NCBI GenBank assembly: GCA_963719975.1
Contig: CAVRED010000002.1
Location: forward strand, 1 to 64,000
Direction: 5' to 3'
DNA: 64,000 bases
Source: Poindextera sp963719975
GTDB taxonomy: Bacteria > Pseudomonadota > Alphaproteobacteria > Caulobacterales > Caulobacteraceae
Part shown: positions 7,835-18,140 of the stretch, one piece after another
How positions within the stretch are numbered: position 1 is the stretch's first letter
Layout of the letters: each line of letters starts with the position of its first letter
The notes under the pieces: model-generated
Told to the model about the DNA's origin: nothing
What the model saw: the letters and a program-made list of their open reading frames with translations, nothing else
Database searches by the model: none
Made by a program: the position numbers and the translations under genes

Positions 7835-9274
7835 GGCCAAGGCTCCGAAGACCGCTCGCGCCGAGCCGGGTCGCGATGCCGCCCCGGCGCGGGGGCAGTC
7901 CATGTGGGGCGGACGCTTCTCCGTCAAGCCGGACGCGCTGATGCAGGCGATCAACGTCTCGATCGGCTTCGATAGGAGGCTGGCGAGCGAGGATATCGCC
8001 GGCTCGCGCGCGCACGCCGCCATGCTGGCCAGGGCCGGCGTGATCCCGGCGGCCGACGAAGCGGCCATCCAGGGCGGTTTGGATGCAGATCGAGGCGGAG
8101 ATCGCGGCGGGGACCTTCCCATTCCGCGACGAGTTCGAAGACATCCACATGAACGTCGAACAGCGGCTGGCCGAGCTGATCGGCCCGGCCGCCGGGCGGC
8201 TGCACACCGCCCGCTCGCGCAACGACCAGGTCGCGCTGGACGTTCGCCTCTGGGTGCGCGCCGCCTGCGACCATTCGATCGACGGGCCTGAAGGCGCTGC
8301 AGCGGGCGCTGCTCGCCAAGGCGGAGGCCTACGCCGCGGCGATCATGCCCGGGCTCACCCATCTGCAGCCGGCGCAGCCGGTCACCTTCGGCCACCACCT
8401 GATGGCCTATGTCGAGATGTTCGGCCGCGACGCCGAACGTTTCGCCGACGCCCGCGCGCGGATGAACGCCTCGCCGCTGGGCGCGGCGGCGCTGGCCGGC
8501 ACGTCGTTCCCAATCGACCGCACCGAGACCGCCCGCGCGCTGGGCTTCGACGGCCCGATGGCCAACTCGATGGACGCCGTCGCCGCCCGCGACTTCGCGC
8601 TCGAGGCGCTGGCGGCGGCGGCGATCACGGCGCTCGACCTCTCCCGGCTGGCCGAGGAGATCGTGATCTGGTCGACGCCGGCGTTCGGCTACGTGCGTCT
8701 GTCCGACGCCTTCACCACCGGCTCGTCGATCATGCCGCAGAAGCGCAATCCCGACGCCGCCGAGCTGGTGCGCGGCAAGACCGGGCGCGTCATGGGCGCA
8801 TTCGTCGGCCTGGCGACGGTGATGAAGGGGCTGCCGCTGGCCTATGGCAAGGACATGCAGGAGGACAAGGCCCCGCTGTTCGAGGCGTTCGATGCGCTCG
8901 AGCTCTCGCTCGCCGCCATGACCGGCATGATCGCCGACCTCGTCGCCGACGAGGGGCGCATGGCCGCGGCGGCCGGCGCTGGGTTCTCGACCGCGACCGA
9001 CCTCGCCGACTGGCTGGTGCGCCGCCTGGGCCTGCCCTTCCGCGAGGCGCACCACCTGACCGGCCGCGCGGTCGCGCGGGCCGAGGCGCTTGGTCTCTCC
9101 GACCTCGCCGCCCTGCCGCTCGCCGAGCTCAAGGCGATCGAACCCCGCGTCACTGCGGACGTTTACGAGGTGCTGACGGCTGGCGCTTCGGTCGCGAGCC
9201 GCGCAAGCTACGGCGGGACGGCGCCCGCCCAGGTTCGGGCGCAGATCAAGCGTTGGAAGGAAAAGCTCAGATGA
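7833..9274 (+). CDS. argH: Argininosuccinate lyase (frameshifted)
   Basis: Last step of arginine synthesis: argininosuccinate to arginine and fumarate, cytoplasmic homotetramer. About 480 residues. Blocks: MWGGRFSVKPDALMQ near the start, EDIHMNVEQRL and LHTARSRNDQVALD, MPGLTHLQPAQPVTFGHH, and the lyase signature GSSIMPQKRNPD (about residue 305). Two single-base insertions break it, near 8080 and at 8287-8288 (CC where one C restores GLKALQRALL). Start ATG 7833 gives a 23-residue leader before MWGGRF; ATG 7902 is the alternative. The stop overlaps the lptM start (ATGA), so the three genes argH-lptM-lysA form an operon with coupled translation. Confidence 0.95.
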
Positions 9275-9603
9275 TCGCCCGCACCGCCGTCGTCATCGTG
9301 TTCCTGGCCAGTGTCGGCCTCGCGGCCTGCGGCAAGCTCGGCGACCTCGAGCAACCGGCGCCCGTGTTCGGCGGCCAGGCCAAGGCCGACTACGACCAGC
9401 AGCGGCACGCCGCTGACGCCGCCCGGGCGCGCGCGCGCGCGGCGTCCGAGCTGCCGCCGCCCAACGACGAGGCGGCCTCCAGCGCCGATCCGCTGACCCA
9501 GGCGCCCTTTGCGCCCACCATACCGGGCCGCAACGACACCATGCCGCCGCAGGGCGACCCCGGCGCGCTGCCGCAGCCCGGGCAGCCCGGCGCTCCGCAG
9601 TGA
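9271..9603 (+). CDS. lptM: LptM-like small lipoprotein
   Basis: 110 residues. Lipoprotein signal peptide with lipobox LAAC (cysteine at about residue 20), directly followed by GKLGDLEQP, the short conserved motif of the LptM (YifL) family that sits between argH/cyaY and lysA in many proteobacteria. The rest is low-complexity, rich in Ala, Pro and Gln, and likely disordered. In E. coli LptM helps disulfide formation in the LPS translocon LptD; that role is assumed by homology. ATG overlaps the argH stop and its own stop overlaps the lysA start (GTGA). Confidence 0.85.
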   Translation: MIARTAVVIVFLASVGLAACGKLGDLEQPAPVFGGQAKADYDQQRHAADAARARARAASELPPPNDEAASSADPLTQAPFAPTIPGRNDTMPPQGDPGALPQPGQPGAPQ

Positions 9604-10875
9604 ACCACTTCGAGGCGCGCGACGGCGCGCTGGCCTGCGAGCGCGTGCCGCTGGCGCGCATCGCCGAGGCGGTCGGAACGCCGGCCTACGTCTATTCGAC
9701 CGCAACCCTGGTCCGCCACGTTCAGGTGTTCCGCGAGGCCGTGTCGGCGATCGGACCGCCGGCCCCAATCGTGGCCTACGCGGTGAAGGCCAACTCGAAC
9801 CTCTCCGTGCTGAAGACTCTGTTTCGTCTCGGCGTCTGGGCTGACACGGTCTCGGAGGGCGAGATTCGCCGGGCGCTCGCCGCGGGGCTCGAACCCGGCC
9901 GCATTGTCTTCTCCGGCGTCGGCAAGACGGACGCCGAGCTGGCCTTCGCCGTCGACAGCGGGCGTGGCCGAGATCAACGTCGAGGCCGAGCCCGAACTCG
10001 ATCGCCTGTCCGCCGTCGCCGGAGCCAAGGGCGCGCGACAGCCGATCGCGATCCGGGTCAACCCGGACGTCGCCGCCGGCGGCCACGCCAAGATCGCCAC
10101 CGGCCAGGCCGACGCCAAGTTCGGCGTTTCGCTGAGCGAGGCGGCCCGGCTCTACCAAAAGGCCTCGAACCTCCCAGGCGTCCGGCCGCTTGGCGTCGCA
10201 TGCCACATCGGCAGCCAGATCGCCGATCTCGGCGCCTTCGAGGCGGCGGCGCGCACGATGCGCGGCCTCGTCGAGAGCCTCAGGCGCCAAGGCCTCGCGG
10301 TCGAGCGGCTCGACATGGGCGGCGGGCTGGCCGTGCCCTATTTCAACCAGCCGGACCCGCCCGCGCCGGCGGCTTACGCGGCGGCGCTCGCCCGTGTCTT
10401 TCACGGCCTCGAGATCCAGCTCGCCTTCGAGCCCGGGCGGCTCGTCGTGGCGAATGCCGGCGTGTTGCTCGCCCGGGTCATCCTCGTGCACGAGCGGCCC
10501 GAGGGACGGCGGTTCCTGGTGGTCGATGCTGCGATGAACGATCTGGTCCGCCCGGCGATGTACGATGCCTACCACGAGCTTCGGCCGGTCGTCACACCCG
10601 CGCCCGACGCGCAGCCGATCCCCTACGATGTGGTGGGGCCGGTATGCGAGACAGGCGACACCTTCGCCCGCGACCGGCTCCTTCCGCCGCTCAGGGCCGG
10701 CGACCTGGTCGCCTTCATGTCGGCCGGCGCCTACGGCGCTGTGATGTCCAGCGAGTACAACAGCCGCCTCCTGGCGCCCGAGGTGCTGGTCGACGGCGAC
10801 CGCTTCGCCGTCGTCCGCCCGCGGCCAACCTACGATCAGATGCTTGCCGGCGAACCGATCGCGCCCTGGCTATAG
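9600..10875 (+). CDS. lysA: Diaminopimelate decarboxylase (frameshifted)
   Basis: PLP enzyme that converts meso-diaminopimelate to lysine. About 424 residues. Fold type III features: YAVKANSNLSVLK with the PLP lysine (about residue 63), HIGSQI, MGGGLAVPY, FEPGRLVVANAG, and the C-terminal catalytic block VGPVCETGDTFARDR plus GAYGAVMSSEYNSR. One extra G at 9960-9962 changes frame between the first and second quarter (AVDSG / VAEINVE). GTG start at 9600 overlaps the lptM stop, so expression is coupled to argH-lptM. Lysine and arginine synthesis genes thus share one operon. Confidence 0.95.
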
Positions 10876-10877
10876 CG

Positions 10878-11369
10878 CTATCGCCGCGTCTTCCCGCGAC
10901 GCCAATACAAGAGCGTCTCTGCCTGAGCGCCCTCGAGATCCTGATTGCGCCGCAGCAGATCGACGATGTTCTCGCCCACCGTCACCGCATGGCTCACCGC
11001 GAAGCCGAAGAAGCTGGAGCGGCTCATTCCGAGCTCGGCGGCCCGGGCGTCGACGCGTTTGAGCAGGCTCTTGGGCAGGTAGACATTCACCCGCTCGGAC
11101 TGATCCGGGGGCTCGACGCCGATTGCGACGAAGGCCGCCGGCTTGCAACCTTTCGGGAGCTCGATCGCCTCGATCGCGGTCGGCTCGGGAAGCGACTGAC
11201 CGGCGAGCGCGAGATCCTCGACCGCTTCCGCCACCGCCGTGGTGGCTCGCGCCAGCGCATCCTCTTGCGTGCGCCCGGCCGCCACCGCGCCCGGGAAGTC
11301 GGGGAACCAGACGCCGTATGCGCCACCTTCGTCGCGTTCGAGCACCGCCGGAAAGAAGCGCTGGGTCAT
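10878..11369 (-). CDS. hicB: HicB-like antitoxin with ribbon-helix-helix tail, no partner toxin
   Basis: 163 residues, intact. N-terminal HicB partial-RNase-H fold (RFFPAVLERDEGGAYGVWF ... FPGAVAAGRTQEDALARA, residues 4-50) and a C-terminal RHH DNA-binding segment (VNVYLPKSLLKRVDARAAE, about residues 94-112, followed by SRSSFF). HicB normally neutralises the HicA mRNA interferase and represses the operon. No hicA-like frame (60-80 residues, dsRBD-like) is present on either side: upstream is the 100-base divergent region to dinG, downstream is the lysA stop 3 bases away. It may act only as a DNA-binding regulator. A small TGTG/CACA repeat (11384-11399) precedes the start. Confidence 0.85.
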   Translation of the reverse strand: MTQRFFPAVLERDEGGAYGVWFPDFPGAVAAGRTQEDALARATTAVAEAVEDLALAGQSLPEPTAIEAIELPKGCKPAAFVAIGVEPPDQSERVNVYLPKSLLKRVDARAAELGMSRSSFFGFAVSHAVTVGENIVDLLRRNQDLEGAQAETLLYWRRGKTRR

Positions 11370-11469
11370 GACGTCCTCCGCAGTGTGGTTTTTAACACAT
11401 AGGGGCTCGGCGGCCAGCCGTCGTTGTTCCCTTTTCGTTTCACGCGAGCCAGCGTAGGAGTGGCGAGTT

Positions 11470-14260
11470 GTGAACGCGCCCGCCACAGCCCTCGACCTTG
11501 CGCCCGCGCTCGTCGTCCTGCCGGGACCGCGGGCCGCGATCTGCGACGGCGCTGGGGCCCGGCCGGTCACAGCGGAGGACGCCCGCAAGCTGGCGCGCGG
11601 CGGCCCGGTCTTGGTCGCCCACGCCGGCATGACGGCCCGGCGGCTCAACTTGCCGTCGCCCGCCCGCTCGCGCGACGTCTTCGACGCGCTCGAACTCCTC
11701 GCGTTCGTTCGACCGGCCCGGTTCTGCGCCCCATCCGCTGCTGGGCTGGCCCTTGCGCTCGGCATGGCCGAGCCGAAGACGCCCGAGGCGCAGGCCGAGA
11801 GCCTGAAGCTGGCCTGCGGGCTCTTGCTGTTCGAGCTCGCCGAAACGCCGTGGCCCACCCGCGAGGAGGCGCTGGCGCTGGCCGAGACGTTGGGGCGCGC
11901 CGCTTGGGCCTGGGCGCCGGCGGTGGTGCAAGCGCTGCGCTCCAAGGCGGTGCGGGAAGGCTGGCGCGGATCCGGCCTCGACGCCTGGAGCCGCATCCCG
12001 GAGTGGGAAGATCAGGCGCCGCCCGGCGAGCCGGGCTCACAGCACGGTTGATCCGGACGCCGCGCGCGAACGGCTGAGCCTTCTGCTAGGACGCGCCGGC
12101 CTCGACGAAGCGCGACTCGCCCAAGCCGAGTTCGCCGCCGAGACCGCCCACGCCTTCCAGCCCCGGGCCAAGGACGGCGAACCACACATGATGCTGGCCG
12201 AGGCCGGGACCGGCGTCGGAAAGACGCTCGCCTACCTGGCGCCGGCGTCGCTGTGGGCGGAGGCGAACGGGCCGGGCGTCTGGGTCTCGACCTTCACCCG
12301 CGCCCTGCAGCGGCAGATCGAGCGGGAGAGCCATGCGGTCTACCCCGACCCGATCCAGCGGGCGAAGCGCGCGGTCGTTCGCAAGGGCCGCGAGAACTAC
12401 CTTTGCCTATTGAACCTGCAGGAACAGGCGAACGCCGCCTTGCTCGGCGGCGGCGACCTGATCGGGATCGGACTCGCCGCCCGCTGGGCCAGGGCGACCC
12501 GTGACGGCGACATGACGGGCGGCGACTTCCCCGCCTGGCTGCCCAGCCTCTTCGCGGTCGGCCCCGCCGCCCAGGCCAGCCCCGCCAACCTCGTCGACCG
12601 GAGGGGCGAGTGCGTGCACGCCGCCTGTCCGCACTATCGCGCCTGCTTCGTCGAGAAGGCCGTGCGCGCATCCCGGCGCGCAGACCTCGTGATCGCCAAC
12701 CATGCCCTTGTGCTGACCCAGGCCGCCTTCGACGGGGCGCGCGCCGCCCGCGGGCTCAAGGCCGACATCGAGACGACCGCGCCCAAGCGGATCGTGTTCG
12801 ACGAGGGGCACCACCTGTTCGACGCCGCAGACGCCGCCTTCTCGGCGGCGATCTCCGGCGCCGAAGCCGCCGAGTTGCGTCGATGGATCCGGGGGCCGGA
12901 GGGTCGCGGCCGCCGCGGGCGGGGGCTGGAGGCCAGGCTCCTCGACCTCATCGGCGATCGCGAAGACGCTCGCGCGGCGCTTGGCGAGGCGCTCCGCGCG
13001 GCGAGCGGCCTGCCGGGCGAAGGCTGGTCGGGCCGCATCGCGCCGCCGTCCGGCGAAGCCAACCCGCTCGGCCCGATCGAGCGCTTCCTCGTCGCCGTCC
13101 TCGAGCAGCTCGCCGCCCGCGCCGCCCCGTCCGAGGTCGGCCAGGAGTGCGCCGCCCGCCCGGCGATCGATCTCGTGCGCGAGCGGGCCGGGGAGGCGGC
13201 CCATGCCCTGGCCGCGATCGAGGCGCCGCTCTTGACCCTCGCGCGCCGGCTCGAGGACTTGCTGGACGAGGCCGCCGACGAGCTCTCGACCGGCGAGCGC
13301 TCGCGGATCGAGGGGGCGCTGCGCGGGCTGGACCGGCGCGCACGCATGCACCTGCCTGCCTGGCGCACGATGCTGACCGCCATCGCCGAGGACTCCGAGG
13401 ACGATCCGGACTTCGTCGACTGGTTCGACGCCACCTTCCTATACGGCCGGGTGGTCGACGCCGCCTGCCGCCGCCACTGGGTCGACCCCACCGAGCCCTT
13501 GCACGCCGCGGTGCTTGCGCCGGCCCACGGCGTGCTCGTCACCAGCGCGACCCTGGCAGACTCCGCGCTCGAGGATCCCTTCTCGCTGGCCGAGGCGCGC
13601 ACGGGCGCCGGGCGCTTCGCCGAGCCCCCGAAGACGCTGCGTCTGGCGTCGCCCTTCGACTATGCACGCAATGCACGCGCCCTGGTTGTCACCGATGTCG
13701 GCCGTGACGATCCGCGGCAGGTAGCCGCGGCGCTGCGCGAGCTGTTCATCGCCGCCGGCGGCGGCGGGCTTGGCCTGTTCACCGCGATCCGCCGCCTGCG
13801 CACGGTCTACGAGCGGATCGCCGCGCCATTGGCGCAGGCCGGCGTCGCCCTCTACGCCCAGCACGTCGACCCCCTCGACGTTGGCGCGCTCGTCGACATC
13901 TTCCGCGTCGAGGAGGACTCGTGCCTGCTCGGCACCGATGCCGTGCGCGACGGGGTCGACGTGCCTGGGCGCTCGCTGCGCCTGCTTGTATTTGACCGGA
14001 TTCCGTGGCCGAGACCGGATCTGCTGCACAAGGCCAGGCGGGGCCGGTTCGGCGGCAAGGCGTATGACGACGCGATCGCCCGCGCCCGCATCGCCCAGGC
14101 GTTCGGCCGGCTGATCCGCCGCGCTGACGACCGAGGCGTCTTCGTCATGCTGGATGCGGCGGCCCCGACCCGGCTGTTCTCGAGCCTGCCCGAGGGGGTC
14201 ACGCTGGAGCGGGTCGGCCTCGTCGAGGCGATCGAGGCGGTTGGCGCTCATCTCGCCTAG
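11470..14260 (+). CDS. DinG/XPD-type ATP-dependent helicase with degenerate exonuclease-like N-domain
   Basis: About 930 residues when a frame change near 12035-12040 is bridged. Residues 1-180 look like a degenerate DnaQ-type exonuclease: VLVAHAGMTARRL sits where HNxxFD is expected, followed by a DVFDALELLAFVRP strand-helix pair, but the catalytic acidic residues are gone. From about residue 235 comes an XPD-family helicase: Walker A AEAGTGVGKTLAY, four-cysteine iron-sulfur region around CVHAACPHYRAC, DEGHHLFDAAD as the DEAH box, GLGLFTAIRRLR and the motif VI region QAFGRLIRRADDRG. Role: 5'-3' unwinding in DNA repair. GTG start at 11470 has AGGAG upstream. Overlaps nothing; divergent from hicB. 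Confidence 0.85.
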
Positions 14261-14290
14261 TGTGGCTCAACCGTCGCGATACAATGTAAG

Positions 14291-14340
14291 AAACACGCAT
14301 AGATAATATTCGTCGTTCGATCGACGCATAGGCGTGTGTT
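14291..14340. promoter_or_regulatory. Repeat-rich AT island upstream of the porin
   Basis: Between dinG and the porin (14261-14382) lies an AT-rich stretch. ACGCATAG occurs twice in the same orientation (14295-14302 and 14324-14331), 29 bases apart, and ACACGC at its left pairs with GCGTGT at its right. About three helical turns separate the direct repeats, which suits cooperative binding by a regulator to one face. This is the likely promoter region of the porin gene; no regulator can be named. Confidence 0.4.
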
Positions 14341-14382
14341 AGGGCCAAGCTCCACTGCCATTCGCGCGAGGGGGCGACGACG

Positions 14383-16061
14383 ATGTCGAGACGGGGTTGG
14401 TTTGCGTTGGGAGCCGCGGCTGCGGTGCTGGGTTTTGCGTCGGCCGCGGCCGCGCAGTCGAGCCCTGATCCGCTGGTTGCCGTGCTGGTCGAGAAGGGAG
14501 TGATCAGCCAGGCGGACGCCGCCGGCGTCACGACCCGCGATCAACTGGTCAAGCTGCTCGAGGCCAAGGGCGTCCTGAACCAGACCGACGTCAACTCGAT
14601 CGCCGAGGCCGAGCCGATGATGCTCGCCAACGGCGGCGCGGCGCCGTCAAACGAGGGGCCGGTCTACTTCCACGAGGACCACCCGACCACGCGTGACGCT
14701 CGGCAACGGTCGACCTGACCGTCGGCGGCTTCATCGACATGATGAACATCTATCGGACGTCGAACACCGGCAACCCGGCGGCACCAACTTCTTCGCCATC
14801 CCGTTCGACAACACGATCGCAGGGCAACATCAGCGAGGATCGGGTCACCGCGGCGAACTCACGGCTCAGCCTGAAGGCCGAGGCGACGCTTCGACTGGGG
14901 CGGCGAGCCGGTGCACGCGGTCGGCTACTTCGAGGGCGACTTCCTCGGCAACGATGCGGCCAATGTCGAGGTCACGAGCGAGAGTCACACCTTCCGCATC
15001 CGCCAGTTCTTCGTCGACGCCCAGCGCGGGCGGTGGGAGGTGTTGGCCGGCCAGGCGTGGAGCTGGATGACGCCGAACCGCGTCGGCCTCTCGTCCATGC
15101 CCGACGGGCTGTTCATCACCAACGACTACGACCCGAACTACAACGTGGGTCTGACCTGGGCCCGGCACGCGCAGTTCCGCGTCGCCTACCACGTCAACTC
15201 GAACCTCGCGGTCGGCGTCGCGCTGGAGAATCCGGAGCAGTTCGGCGGGCAGGGCGTGAGGTGACCTTCCCGGCCGCCTTCAACGCCCAGCTCGGCGTCC
15301 AGATCGACTAGGCCAACACTCGACGGCGGTCCGAACCGGTTCCCGGACATCCTCGTCAAGGCCGCCTACGACAACAAGCTGCCCAACGGCCTGCCGTTCC
15401 ACCTCGAGGCGGTCGGCCTGGTGTCGGCAGTTCCGCGTCGTTGACTGTTGCAGGCGCAGCATGCCGTGCGGCGGCCGAACCTCTTCGAGCGCGACATCGA
15501 CCACCGGTTGGGGCGTCGCGGTGAACGGCAACGTCCAGGTGATGCCTGGCTTGACGCTCTTGGCGACGCCTACTACAGCGAGGGCGGCGGCCGTTACATC
15601 TTCGGCATGGGTCCGGACTTCGTCGTGTTGCCGGCCGTCACGCGCCCAGCGGCGGTCAGCGGCAGACCGTGCAGCGCTCTCGCTTGACGTCACGCTCCGA
15701 CTCTCGTCTGCTCGGCGGCGTGCGAGTGGGGCCACACACAACTGGTCGCTATCCGAGCTACTACGGCTGGACCAACTTCGACCGCAACTTCGCCCTCGAC
15801 GCCACCGGCCGGCGCCAATCCGGGCGCGTTCATCGGCTTCGGCGGCCCGAACTCGTCGAACAGCAACAACAAGTACGTGACCGAGTTCACCCTCGAGCCG
15901 CAGTACAAGATCTGGTCGAGCGCCGACCGGCGGCGTCCTGTCGACCGGGCCTGCAGTACTCCTACGTGCTGGCGCTGAGCCCTGGTTCCATCGCGGCCGG
16001 CGCGCCGAAGTGGACCGACGTCGGCATGTTCATCTTCGACGTCCGCTACACGCTGCCTTAG
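14383..16061 (+). CDS. Outer-membrane porin, DcaP-like (heavily frameshifted)
   Basis: Signal peptide at residues 1-24 ending AAAAQ, then an N-terminal region without barrel character, then barrel strands recognisable in successive frames: GGFIDMMNIYRTSNTG, SRLSLKAEATL, GEPVHAVGYFEGDF, TFRIRQFFVDAQRGRW, VLAGQAWSWMTPNRVG, NLAVGVALENPEQF, NKLPNGLPFHLEAVG, PQYKIWSS and a final VGMFIFDVRYTLP. The arrangement of R-I-R-Q-F and G-Q-x-W-S resembles DcaP-like trimeric porins for organic anions. At least seven frame changes and one in-frame TAG (15309) occur, the worst density in the window. Final residue is Pro rather than Phe. Product is inferred from blocks only. Confidence 0.7.
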
Positions 16062-16075
16062 GCGGCGGCCGGCGC

Positions 16076-17003
16076 TCAGGTCCTGTCGCGACCGAAGTTC
16101 GGCTCGGGGCTCTCCTGGCCTGCGGCGATGATGCCGCGGCGGATCTCGCGCGTGCGGGTGAAGAGCGCCTCCAGCTTGTCGCCTTCGCCCCAGCGGATCG
16201 CCCGCGACAGCGCTTGCAGGTCCTCGATGAACCGACCGAGCGTCTCGAGCACCGCGTCCTTGTTCAGCAGGAAGACGTCGCGCCACATCACCGGGTCGGA
16301 GGCGGCGATGCGGGTAAAGTCGCGGAAGCCGCCGGCCGAGTACTTCATCACCTCGCCCTCCGTGACCTCCTCGAGGTCGGCCGCGGTGCCGACGATGTTG
16401 TAGGCGATCAGGTGTGGCAGGTGGGACGTCACCGCCAGCACCAGGTCGTGGTGGCGGGCGTCCATGGTCTCGACGTTGGCGCCGATCGCCCGCCAGAACG
16501 CCGAGACCCGCTCGACCGCCGCCGGCATAGGCGGGGTCGTCCGATTCCATCGGGCAGATCACCGTCCAGCGGTTCTGGAACAGCGTGGGGAAGCCGGCGT
16601 CGGGGCCTGAGTACTCCGTGCCCGCGATCGGGTGCGCCGGGACGACGAAGACGCCGGGCGGGGCGGCCTCGGCCATCGCCTCGCCGACCGCGCGTTTCAC
16701 CGATCCGACGTCGGAGACGATGGCGCCCGGCTTCAGACCGGTCGCGGCCGCCTTCACCGCCTCGCCGATCACGGCCGGCGGCGTGGCGATGATGACCAGG
16801 TCCGCGCCGTTCGCGGCCTCTGCGGCGGTGTCGACAACGGCATCGGCGATGCCCAGCTCGCGCACCCGCTCGCGCGTTTCGACGCTCGCGTCGAACACCA
16901 CGATCTCGCCAGCCGCCTTGTTCTGCCGCGCGGCGCGGACCACCGACGAGCCGATCAGGCCGCATCCGATGACGGCCAGGCGCGCGACCACCGGCTCGCT
17001 CAT
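16076..17003 (-). CDS. tyrA: Prephenate/arogenate dehydrogenase (frameshifted)
   Basis: Tyrosine branch: NAD(P)-dependent oxidative decarboxylation of prephenate or arogenate. About 309 residues. Rossmann motif LAVIGCGLIGSS at about residues 9-20, DLVIIATPP, SDVGSVK, PAHPIAGTEYSGP with the catalytic histidine, then after one extra base near 16523 the helical dimer domain with HHDLVLAVTSHLPHL and SAGGFRDFTRIAASDP. Its ATG overlaps the hisC stop (ATGA), so it is the last gene of the chorismate mutase-hisC-tyrA operon. No ACT domain. Confidence 0.95.
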
Positions 17004-18129
17004 CGCGTTCCGCGCCCGAGAAAGTCCGCCAACGCGTCGATCACGGCGCGGTTGTGCGCTTCCAGGCCGATGGTGATCCTCAGGCAATCGGGCAGGCCAT
17101 AGTTGGCCACGCCGCGCACGATATAGCCCCGCGCTTCGAGAAAGGCCGCGGCCTCGGGCGCGGTGCGCCCGGGCGCTGGTCGGGAACCGCACCAGCACGA
17201 AGTTCGCCCCGGACGGGGCGACCTCGAGGCCGAGCCCGCCCAGCTGCTGGGTCAGCCACGGCCGCCAGCGCTCGACCAGCGCCAGGGACTCGGCCTGGAA
17301 CGCCGTGTCGCCCAGCGCCGCGATCGCGGCCGATTGCCCCGGGATCGAGGTGTTGAACGGCAGGCGGATACGCTCCATCGCCTCAGCCGCCTCGATCGGC
17401 GCATAGCCCCAGCCGATCCGCAGGGACGCCAGCCCGAAGATCTTGGAGAAGGTGTGGGTGACGATGACGTTTGAGGCCGTGCGCGCCAGGTCCAGCCCGT
17501 CGGTGAAGCGCGGGTCGGTGCAGAACTCGGCATAGGCCGCGTCCACGACCAGCATGACCGACGGCGGAAGCTCAGCGTGCAGCCGCTCCATCTCCTCGCC
17601 CGTGATCCACGTCCCGGTCGGGTTGGACGGGTTGGTGACGAAGACCAGCCGCGTGCGCTCGTCGACGCACTTCAGCATCTCGTCGACACTCGAGGCGAAG
17701 GTCCGGCTCGGGCGCGTAGCGCACCTCGGCCTGGCAGGCGCGCGCGCCGATCCCGTAGGCGCCGAACCCGAATTCGCCCTGCACGATGTTGTCGCCGGGC
17801 TCGAGATAGACCTGCTGCACCAGCCGGCCGAGAATCTCGTCGGTGCCGCAGCCAAACACCAGCCGCTCGGGCTCCAGACGGTAGTGTGCGGCGACCGCAT
17901 CGCGCAGCGCCATCGTGCGGCTGTCGGGATACATGTTGAGCGTGCCGGCGGCCTCGGCATAGGCGGCGATCGCTTTCGGGCTCGAGCCCAGGATGTTCTC
18001 GTTCGACGACAACTTGATCGGATGGGCGATGCCCTCGACCTTCGACTTGCCGGGCACGTAGGCGACGATCTCGTCGATGCCCGGCTTGGGCTGGGGCCGG
18101 TCAGCCTTGAAGCGTTCGAGCGCGCTCAC
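17000..18129 (-). CDS. hisC: HisC-type aminotransferase, likely aromatic (frameshifted)
   Basis: Class I/II PLP aminotransferase of the histidinol-phosphate group, about 376 residues. Landmarks: KLSSNENILGSS, LVFGCGTDEIL, FVTNPSNPTGTW, VVDAAYAEF, and the PLP lysine in THTFSKIFGLASLRIGW (about residue 235), then NFVLVRFP. Two insertions break the frame (17700-17701 and about 17170); removing them restores PDFASSVDEML and TAPEAAAFLEARGY. Sitting between chorismate mutase and tyrA, it more probably transaminates prephenate or hydroxyphenylpyruvate than histidinol phosphate; HisC homologues do both. Confidence 0.9.
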
Positions 18130-18140
18130 CGGGTCGGGAC

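Noticed and set aside
7835..9055. Long minus-strand open frame opposite argH, continuous with tlpA
   Set aside because: It is a GC-rich shadow of argH; its sequence is Arg/Gly/Ala-rich without domains, and tlpA has its own start at 7834.
11370..11460. Possible truncated hicA upstream of hicB
   Set aside because: None of the three frames shows a HicA-like double-stranded RNA-binding pattern; the stretch is a promoter-like divergent gap.
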